A stretch of DNA of 64,000 bases from positions 37,269,741-37,333,740 of the forward strand of contig CM041465.1 of NCBI GenBank assembly GCA_023213395.1, written 5' to 3'. The stretch's first letter is position 1; each line of letters starts with the position of its first letter. This stretch comes from Cycas panzhihuaensis (lineage: Eukaryota; Cycadophyta). Of the stretch, positions 56,762 through 64,000 are shown in pieces. The notes under the pieces were generated by a model. That model made no database searches. It saw nothing but the letters and a program-made list of their open reading frames with translations, and was not told where the DNA came from. Position numbers and translations under genes: made by a program.

Positions 56762-59545
56762 ATGCCACCTAAGAGGCCTTCAAGGTCGGAAGAGCCCCAA
56801 AAGGATACTTCACCCAAGGAAAAGGAAACCAGCAGACAAAGGGCACTAAGATGGTCGAAGGAAGCAAAACTCAGAAGGGCGAGGAGATTAAGTTCGTAGA
56901 ACAACGAGACTAAGGGACAATCCGTTGAAGGATCTGAGGCAAGTGGAGCCCAGACACCTCAGGAAGAGGAAACTCATGGCGAACGTATGGTATTGACACC
57001 AACCCCAATCAGAGATGATTTGTTTAGCCCAGAAATTGAAGGGAAACGAAAAGTGGATGAAAAGCAACAAGAAACCTTAAAAGAGGGAAGTATACCTGTG
57101 GAGGACAGCCCGAAGGACCCAAGTGACAGTGAAAAGAAGGCAAAGGAAGGTCCCTCAGTATATTGGGAGAATAAGCTCACGAGACAGCTTTTTGAAGATT
57201 CGACAGAAAGGGGATCTGATCAATCATACATTACAGTGACACCGTTGACTATACAAGTGCCAGGTGTAGTGGAACCCATACACATCAAAACTCCATATAA
57301 GAATCCGCTGTTTGGAAAAGATAATACAGCAGTAGGCACTCCAAGTGCACCCCCGAAGGAGGGGAGAAAGGAAAAATCACCACCAGGTGGGGGACAATTG
57401 CAATCTCCCAAAATGGATGATTATAGAGACTTTGGGAAATTGATTTTTAACGACACTTCAGATGCAGCGGAACATGTGTATCTCTTCGTAATCTCATTGA
57501 TGTGAAAAGATCTCGCGAAGATGAAATCAAAGCGAGATTCGCTTCATGCTAAGAGGAGTACCCTTGGCATGGTACAAAGAAACAAACAAGAATGAGCCAT
57601 GGGCAAAGATTAAGAAAGCATTCGAGGAAAGATTTCAAAAGTTTCGCAGTAATGAAGCAGTGGAAATCGCGTTGAGAGAAATCAGACAAAGGCCGGGAGA
57701 ATCCGTCCTAACCTACATCAGCAGAATGAAAATCATTGCGGCCAGCATGATTAACGAGATAATAACGGATCACAATATGAAAAACTATTTTGTTAGAGGT
57801 TTGAATGAGAAATTAAGAGCCATGATGCATGCTCATCCATTGAAATCGTTTAAGAATGCCCAAGATCTAGCGTTGGACTTTGAAATGGAAATGGACGCAT
57901 AGGCAGGAGGACAGGATTCCCTGTTACTGAGATTACAAGATGAGATTAGAGAACTGAAACAAAATCAGTACAACCGACCCTTCTGCTAGGTAGGGGTAGC
58001 AGAAGAGGAATCGGAGTTGGAAGCTTTAAGGAAAGAAGTGGCCAGATTAAAAATCAGAAATAACCGAGAAGAAGAAGAAACACCAGAAAAGAAGGACCAT
58101 GTCGGAAGAATAACCAAATGGTGCCACATATGTGAAGAGAATTCACATACCACCAAGGAATGCGAATTGAATTTAAAAAATAGTGCATTGCACCAACAGG
58201 ATAGATGGTGCCATATATGCGATGTTGATATGCATACGACCAAGGATTGTTTCTATAATCCTAAGGGAAAGGCCTTCAGAGGACAAGGTAGGGGAAGGGG
58301 AGGCAACCCACCTCGAAATGTTTATACAACGAGGGGCGCACAAGAGCCCTCGAGGAAAAAACCACCAATGGGTAGATGCCTCATCTGTTTGGGCCTTTGG
58401 AAGTCGAATGCCCAACAAAGCAAGAATACGAATGGTCGTCGTATGTAATAACTGTGGTCCAAGTGACCATAAAACGGAAGATTGCAAAGGAAAGGCCAAA
58501 GCCACCAACTTGATGACAATTATATCAGAAACAAAAAACGTCAAACTCCAAAATAAACGGAAGGAGAAACTCAACGAAGGATGTCCGGATCCACCAACAG
58601 AAATGGATCGATTCAAAAAAGCGAAACAAGTCTTGGATGGCCTAGTCCGAGAAGAGAATGCGTTACCAATTGGTAAACCAGAGACTAAATACATATACGT
58701 ACGAAAGAATAAACAGAAAGAAAAAGAAAATCTACCGGAAGAACCTAAGGTGCAGCCCCAAATGGTGCAAATGGAGGAACTTTTTAAAGGATTGCCAGTA
58801 GAGGATATTCCAAGAATGTTGCTGTTAATGGAAAATTTGGTCAAACAGCTACAGTTGACCATCCCTCTATGCCAAGTTATCGATTGGATCAAAGGAGGAG
58901 TGTTACATCGTGGAATCACCAAGAGTCTGAAGCAAATAATACCATCATTTGATATGGATCCGATGGTAACAATGACGGTCTTGGGAGAAACATTCCCAAG
59001 GGTAATCGTTGACGGAGGCGCGGCAGTAAACGTGTTACCAACTTCGACATGGCGTAAACTGGGAAGCCCGAAGTTGGAAGCGGCGACATATTTGTTAAAA
59101 TTGGCTAACGAACTATTGGTATGACCTATGGGGAGATTGGCCGACATCAAGGTAGATGTGGCAGGGATGGTGGTGAGAATTGACTTCACAATCGTGGAAA
59201 CGGAGAAAGGAGCAACACCCTATCCAACACTTTTGGGGAGGCCATGGTTATATAAAACGCAATGCCTCCAAAATTGGAAGAACGTAACCTTCACCTTATC
59301 AGACAACGGAAATAAAGTAGTATTGCCGATGCTGGGAAGAAGCTCGATCGAAATGATACCAGATGAGGGATCCAGCACAACGGTCACGAGTGACACAACA
59401 TTCTCTTCCATCGGGGAAGAACATCTCTATCATACGGTGGAAAAGCCCACCACATCAACCAATTACCAGCAAGAAGAACTGACTTATTTCGGGGAAATAT
59501 ACAACTCCTCGGATGACGAACACGGAATGAGGTTCTTGGATTACT
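56762..59545 (+). pseudogene. gypsy gag-protease (H3)
   Basis: Gag starts at ATG 56762 (MPPKRPSRSEEP). It keeps VEGSEASGAQTP, YWENKLTRQLFEDS, PLAWYKETNKNEPWAKIKKA, EIRQRPGESVLTYI and ITDHNMKNYFVRGLNEKL, a coiled-coil-like part, and CCHC knuckles (CHICEENSHTTKEC, CHICDVDMHTTKDC, CNNCGPSDHKTEDC; a further one is damaged). The protease has VIVDGGAAVNVLPTSTW and TLLGRPWLYKT. Stops at about 56899, 57505, 57902 and 59122 and frame changes near 58400 interrupt it. Much better kept than H2. Confidence 0.88.
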
Positions 59546-59548
59546 GGC

Positions 59549-60350
59549 TGTTGACTTCGCTGGGGTGCCTTGTTACACTTACGAGATACCCTTTGCTGCA
59601 CTTGTCAAGGTTACACAGCGCTATAGTCTAGTTTCGTGGATCTCATCAACATGGTCATTCACATACATTCCATATAATTCATGAATGGTACACAAAGATG
59701 CAATCAATACATACTTGAAGAATCATCATCACAACATCAAGCATACATCAATTTCCACGTAACTCTTCCTTTTATTAATTCAACAATTCATTTACAGTAG
59801 GTGGAATGCATTCACGAGCATTCCAAAGAAAGATACCTCTTCAGGACATATGCGTACCGGATGGTACTTATCATACATTCATGCTCCAATTGGTCATGCG
59901 CATCGCCTCCCCGCACCCTTGCACTGTGATATTCGGCTCTCACCCTAACCAGTGAATCATGCGTACCTCCTTAAGTACTCATGTTGGTACCTTTTATGAA
60001 GGGTTATGACTGTCATAACCGCATTCTTCATCATGCGTACCTCTTCACTTAATCACTTTGTTTGGCCTTAATTAATTAATCCTTTGGGTCCGACGTCCGC
60101 ACGCACGTCCTGCACCTCCACGGTCTTCACCGGGTCCCTCGAGTCGTGCATCGCCGCTTGGTTCCATTCCGCCACCGACGTTCCTCGCATGCGCATCTGC
60201 CTGTATGCACCTGTCATACGTATCCAGAATGCTTGTTTTTCTGCCGTTTTGCCTCGTGCGTACCTCCGTACGGTCCGTACCTGCACAACTCGGGTTATCT
60301 GACCTACCTCTGGTCCTTACACAGCCATTGGGTCACTTTTGACTCCAACA
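59549..60350 (-). repeat. 3' LTR of H4
   Basis: On the plus strand it begins TGTTGACTTC and ends GACTCCAACA; the minus strand gives the H-type LTR. The inverted repeat is shortened near 59997-60020. The next bases on the plus strand, TCTATCCCGGGTC, mirror the H2 polypurine position. Confidence 0.88.
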
Positions 60351-60399
60351 TCTATCCCGGGTCAACAGTTATGGGTTTGAGCATCCTTGCTCAACAAAA

Positions 60400-61530
60400 C
60401 TCAAAAAATCAAAATTTCGGGGTGTCCCTCTCCCACTCTGTCTCAAGGCGGCTCTTGCTGCCTCGGTCCTCCCAAAATTTTCTCGTTTATCTGTGTCAGG
60501 GTGGCAATAATGGCATCCTTCTCCTTTATTTTCTCCTGAAGATCTGCTATCTCTGCTTTGTACCCTGCCTCCAAATCCTGAATCATCTGAATGATTGGTC
60601 CCGCTTTGTCCTGCGGTGTAGGAGGTGCTGAGTGCTCTCCGACCTCTGCTGCTGCTGGGAAGTCTTCCCATTCTTCCTGTGATGCTTCGCCTCTTCCTCC
60701 ACTTCTTCTTCTGTTTCCTCCTCCTCTTTCTTCCTCTTCCCATAATGATGGACAGCTTGCTTTGTCCTGTGAGGAATAGGTGTTCCTGGAGTTTTTTGTA
60801 ACCAGGTAAGAACCTTCTGCATTTGCTTCTGAACTCTCCGTTTAGCTTCCATGCTTGTTGTTGTATCTGGGAACTCTGCTACCCACTGTTTGATGATTGG
60901 TTCCCGAGGAGAAATGGTGGTTCTGGTTAATTGAACTTCCGGACACTGATAAAATAACATTGCCAAAAGCAATGAAGGATGGCGGAAGGGGTGTGTCCGG
61001 ATTTCGTGCAACTGTTGTCTCATATTCTCTGATAAAAATTCGGACCAGTTCATTCTTTCTCCATCCCGAATTTTTAATAGTACCTGCATCATGCCTCCCT
61101 GGATGTAGGTATACTTCCTCTTTGACAAAAACCTGGAATTAATCACTTTGGCCACCCACTGTAATCTGTCGTCAATAATGTCAACTACCCTGATTCCGCC
61201 AGACATTATTTGAGTGTTAGGCTGGCATAGCTCCCTCATCCACATTTCCCTGTCAACCTCCGATCCTTTTGTTCCCAATGGAACCTCTCCCTCCTTGGGA
61301 AGTCCAGTGATAGTATGGACTATATCTGCGTCCATTTTAACCTTGCTGCTGTTTGCTTTTAGGGCCATCAGGATTTGGTCCATTAACTCTGGGTCATAAT
61401 ACATAGGGTTACAAAAAATGTAGTCCTTCCAGCCTGCCTGCTTAACCCTCGTTTGAAATGCTGCTGGTAGGGCTTGGAGGTCCTGTTTGAGCTTGGGAAT
61501 GTATGCCTCTTGGCACCCTGCTGTCCTCAT
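60400..61530 (-). CDS. ORF3, extra 3' ORF of the gypsy H family (best copy)
   Basis: Start at ATG 61528-61530 (MRTAGCQEAYIPKLKQDL), 316 open codons to 60583. Blocks: YIFCNPMYYDPELMDQI, HTITGLPKEGEVPLGTK, IMSGGIRVVDIIDDRLQW, INSRFLSKRKYTYIQGGMMQ, RMNWSEFLSENM, MLFYQCPEVQLTRTTISP, then a Lys/Glu-rich tail. In another frame the sequence continues as WEDFPAAAEVGEHSAPPTPQ and a heptad-like IIQMIQDLEAGYKAEI helix, ending near 60440, so a frame change lies near 60680. No signal peptide or membrane helix seen. Homologous ORFs lie in H2 and element I. Role unknown; an accessory RNA- or DNA-binding or assembly factor is only a guess. Confidence 0.7.
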
Positions 61531-61689
61531 CGTGGCTGTGGATTTCCAGAGGTAAGAAAGAAACCAAAGCGTACCAGTAGAACCGCACGTACGTACCTCT
61601 GAGGAACGCTTGCCGTTTCTCTGTTTGGCGCACTGTGATGCGTACCCGAGCAAATCCTTGCATGCCGTAGTCCGTTCCGCTTTGTGTAC

Positions 61690-62150
61690 CTCACGGGACT
61701 GTTCGCAGGTACGTAATGATTTGTCGTTTTGCGTATTTTGTCTTATACGTGCCCTTGGTACGTATAGTGTTAAAGACTTCCATTATGCGTACTCGATTAC
61801 GTACTTTCCTTGGTACGTATAATGTAAATAGTCACTTAAGTATCTTTTTACACAGTGCGTACCTGATTACGTACGTCGTTGGTACGTATAATGTATAATT
61901 TTAACTTACGTTCCTTTGCACTGTGCGTACCTGTCCGCGTACTTTTCAGGTACGTTTAATGTAATTGAGCCACTTAAAGTTATTTATACTATGCGTGCAG
62001 CGTACTTTTCGTGCACGTATAGTGTAATTCTGAATCACTTTTTTAAACTATGCACTTTAGTGAATTCCTTGGCACGTATAGTGCATTTTCCACTTTTATC
62101 ATCGTTTCAACCGTGCACAGTAACATACCTTTTCGATACGCATAATCGTA
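61690..62150. repeat. degenerate 55-70-bp repeat array before ORF3 (H4)
   Basis: About seven units, each with GGTACGTATAATGTAA or a variant. The boxes start near 61757, 61812, 61881, 61949, 62011, 62071 and 62136. A facing TGCGTACC-like box precedes most of them, so each unit can fold back. The same type of array lies at 12480-13040 in H2 in the opposite orientation. Confidence 0.75.
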
Positions 62151-62355
62151 ATTGGCTTGTATCTTGATGAATTTTCCTCGATTTTTCTCGTGTTATCTTC
62201 TGTTGCTTATATCGAATGAGTTACGCTTTTTATTTTTTTCAATTTTTTTTCTATTTTTATATCCATACCGAACTGGATCATGGCTCGGTATCAAGGCAGT
62301 TGATTGCCTCAACATCATGCAATACGCTATGGTACAACCAGCTGATCCTGCTGGG

Positions 62356-64000
62356 CTACTCAATGTAAGGCTTGAGTCTGCTACCATTTACCCGTGTTGG
62401 TAGCAGAGGTCCGTCGATTTCTCGAAGCTGCACCGATCCGTTCTCGAAAATTCTTTCCGCGATGTATGGTCCCAACCATCGCATCTTGAGTTTCCCGGGA
62501 TGTGTTTTGAACTTGCTGTCGTACAGCAATACTTGATCACCTTCGCCGAATTGTGGTTTCCGCAGATGGCGGTCATGCCACGCTTTTTGTCGCCGTTTTT
62601 CTATATGTTGCACCCAGTTTGCTAGATGTCGTGTCTCTTCCAATCGTATTAAATCTTCCAGTCGTCGTTCCAAGGACTGGAGGTCGTCCAATCGACATTG
62701 TATTGCCACTCGTAAGCTGGGTATCTCAAACTCGGTCGGAAGAATGGCTTTTGTGCCATATACAAGCTGGAATGGGGTCTGTCCAACTGATCTTTTGTAT
62801 GTCGTACGAAAGGCCCATAGTACAGAGGGTAACTTCTCGGCCCAATCCGATCTGCCGATGTCACATATCTTTCGTAAGCAGTTTTCAATTATCTTGTTCG
62901 AGCTCTCCGCTTGACCATTGGCTCTGGGGTAGTAAGGAGTTGATTTTCGATGGCTAATCATGAAGGCAGTTGTCAATGTTTCAATCGTTTGGTTGAGGAA
63001 GTGGGCACCTTGGTCACTGACAATCTCCAAAGGGCATCCAAATTGCGTAATTATCACCTCATACAGAAATCTCGCTGTGCTTTCTGCATCGGCTTTCCTC
63101 AATGCGCGTGCTACCACCCACTTTGTCGTATAGTCGGTTGCCACCAGAATGTATCGAGCTTTTGATCTGCGTGCTGCTGGTTTGATTGGCCCCACAAAGT
63201 CGAGTCCCCACCTTTCGAATGGTGCCAAAGGTAGTATGGGATGCAACGGGTGGAAATCCTGTCGATTAGGTTTCCCCACACGTTGGCAATAGTCGCATGC
63301 TTGAACCCATTTTTTGACATCTTCGAACATTGACAGCCACCAAAATCCTGACGTCAAGATTTTCCGCCATGTGGCCAATTTCCCCATGTGGCCACCTGCT
63401 ACTCCTTCATGTGCCTGCGACATGACCTGGTTTGTCTCATGCTGTCGAACACAACGTCGCAATATGTCATCCGGCCCCAATTTGTACAACTCACCACTGA
63501 TGAGCTGATACGGCTCCGCTTTTCTGATGAAATTCCTTTTCCCTGTACGATCTAATTCCGCTAGCACTTCACCGGTCGCTAGGTACTCTGGTATACCCTC
63601 ATACCAGTCTACTGGAACTGCATCGATGCTGAATAGAGCTGCGTCTGGGAAATCATCCGGTATCCCTGTGGCTTTCTCTCCATTTTTTATTCTCGATAGT
63701 TGATCTGGAATGATGTGCGCCTTGCCAGGTTTCACAATGATTTTGAATGAGAATTCTTGGAACAACATTAACCATCTGTTGATTCTTCCTCGCATAATGG
63801 GTTTATTCACTAGATACATCAAGGCTTGGTGGTCGACGGAAAACAGGAATGGATTGGATAACAGATAATGTCGAAACTTTTGTAATGCATAAACCATGCT
63901 GAGTGCTTCCCTTTCCGTCGTCGTATAATTCTGCTCCTCTCTCGTGAGTTTCCGACTGGCAAAATAGATTGGATGATCCGTTTTATCATCACTGGGTTGG
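62356..64000 (-). CDS. gypsy RNase H C-terminus and integrase (H4), open
   Basis: Open from the window edge to the stop near 62356, with no internal stop. RNase H end: HPIYFASRKLTR, ALQKFRHYLLSNPF, SVDHQALMYLVNKP. Integrase: N-terminal H-H-C-C (HETNQVMSQAHEG, CDYCQRVGK); DDE core with D in LDFVGPIKP, D in EIVSDQGAHF and E in NGQAESSNK; C-terminal HDRHLRKPQFGEGDQVLLYD and MRWLGPYIAERIF (GPY/F). No chromodomain. Catalytic residues are all present, so the domain could be active if the unseen half is intact. Confidence 0.92.
   Translation of the reverse strand, partial: QPSDDKTDHPIYFASRKLTREEQNYTTTEREALSMVYALQKFRHYLLSNPFLFSVDHQALMYLVNKPIMRGRINRWLMLFQEFSFKIIVKPGKAHIIPDQLSRIKNGEKATGIPDDFPDAALFSIDAVPVDWYEGIPEYLATGEVLAELDRTGKRNFIRKAEPYQLISGELYKLGPDDILRRCVRQHETNQVMSQAHEGVAGGHMGKLATWRKILTSGFWWLSMFEDVKKWVQACDYCQRVGKPNRQDFHPLHPILPLAPFERWGLDFVGPIKPAARRSKARYILVATDYTTKWVVARALRKADAESTARFLYEVIITQFGCPLEIVSDQGAHFLNQTIETLTTAFMISHRKSTPYYPRANGQAESSNKIIENCLRKICDIGRSDWAEKLPSVLWAFRTTYKRSVGQTPFQLVYGTKAILPTEFEIPSLRVAIQCRLDDLQSLERRLEDLIRLEETRHLANWVQHIEKRRQKAWHDRHLRKPQFGEGDQVLLYDSKFKTHPGKLKMRWLGPYIAERIFENGSVQLREIDGPLLPTRVNGSRLKPYIE

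Larger units (their letters stand above)
55803..59548 (+). mobile_element. gypsy element H3, 5' half
   Basis: Plus-strand H-family element: 5' LTR 55803-56627, PBS, gag, protease. It inserted into copia F (left flank ATCTG) and is cut at 59548 by the inverted element H4, just after the FLDYW end of the protease segment. The missing pol half would lie beyond H4, outside the window. Confidence 0.88.
59549..64000 (-). mobile_element. gypsy element H4, 3' half (continues past the window)
   Basis: Minus-strand H-family element inserted head-to-head into H3. From left: 3' LTR (59549-60350), polypurine position, ORF3, repeat spacer, integrase and RNase H to the right edge. The pol frame is open from 62356 to the window end, so this is the best-preserved copy here. 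Its RT, protease, gag and 5' LTR must lie to the right. Confidence 0.9.

Noticed and set aside
58173-59189. 338-codon open frame antisense to the H3 zinc-knuckle and protease region
   Set aside because: The sense strand is unmistakable gag-protease. The antisense peptide has no recognisable motif, and open antisense frames are common opposite coding DNA with this composition; matching antisense pieces in H2 are short and broken.
55803-60350. H3 5' LTR and H4 3' LTR as the two LTRs of one element
   Set aside because: They are in opposite orientations, and the gag-protease between them ends abruptly at the H4 LTR; a polypurine position and ORF3 lie on the far side of the H4 LTR.
60400-61530. 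env gene of a gypsy-type virus
   Set aside because: The position fits, but no signal peptide, transmembrane helix or Cys-rich ectodomain is seen; the protein is charged and ends in a predicted coiled coil.

Overview
The window is land-plant nuclear DNA made almost entirely of LTR retrotransposons. Dense nested insertions, plant-type Ty1/copia and Ty3/gypsy (Tat/Athila-like) proteins, and a single host exon that keeps its GT/AG splice sites point to a large, repeat-rich plant genome. A gymnosperm is plausible, but the sequence alone does not prove it. No rRNA, standard tRNA, CRISPR or organellar genes were seen.

Layout. 1-1171: 3' end of a copia element (A1, +). 1172-about 4480: gag-protease and 5' LTR of a gypsy element (H1, -). 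4739-15088: complete but decayed gypsy element H2 (+) with an AATAT target-site duplication (TSD). 15089-19765: host-like DNA with one 71-codon PPR-like exon (17195-17407). 19771-29911: complete gypsy element I (-), TSD CAATA. 29912-31463: low-complexity host-like DNA. 31464-54550: a copia nest. Copia D (-) is broken by a composite copia A2 (+, 34489-51754). A2 is broken by copia B (-, 37753-48059), and B by copia C (-, 42575-47709). Fragments G (copia), K (LTR with primer-binding site, PBS) and J (gypsy PR-RT) follow. About 54560-55802: copia F (-). 55803-59548: 5' half of gypsy H3 (+). 59549-64000: gypsy H4 (-), running off the right edge with its pol and 3' ORF largely open.

How the genes work together. 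Each element carries parts of one replication machine: gag and zinc knuckles package RNA, protease cuts the polyprotein, RT/RNase H copies the RNA, integrase inserts the DNA, and the LTRs supply promoter and poly(A) signals. The H and I gypsy families share a protease with a VDGG active site, RT with FTDGFSGYNQ, an integrase without a chromodomain, a PBS complementary to the tRNA-Glu 3' end, and an extra ORF (ORF3) between integrase and the 3' LTR. ORF3 occurs in three elements of two families. It has a conserved globular block, an acidic stretch and a predicted coiled coil, and shows no membrane segment. It is the best candidate here for a little-described component.

Other points: a block in the 5' LTR of H2 where essentially every G reads as C; a copia composite with mismatched LTRs and a deleted RT core; a 578-bp tandem duplication of a copia leader plus gag start; and a repeated GTACGT-type spacer before ORF3. 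All similarity calls come from reading the sequence; no database search was run.
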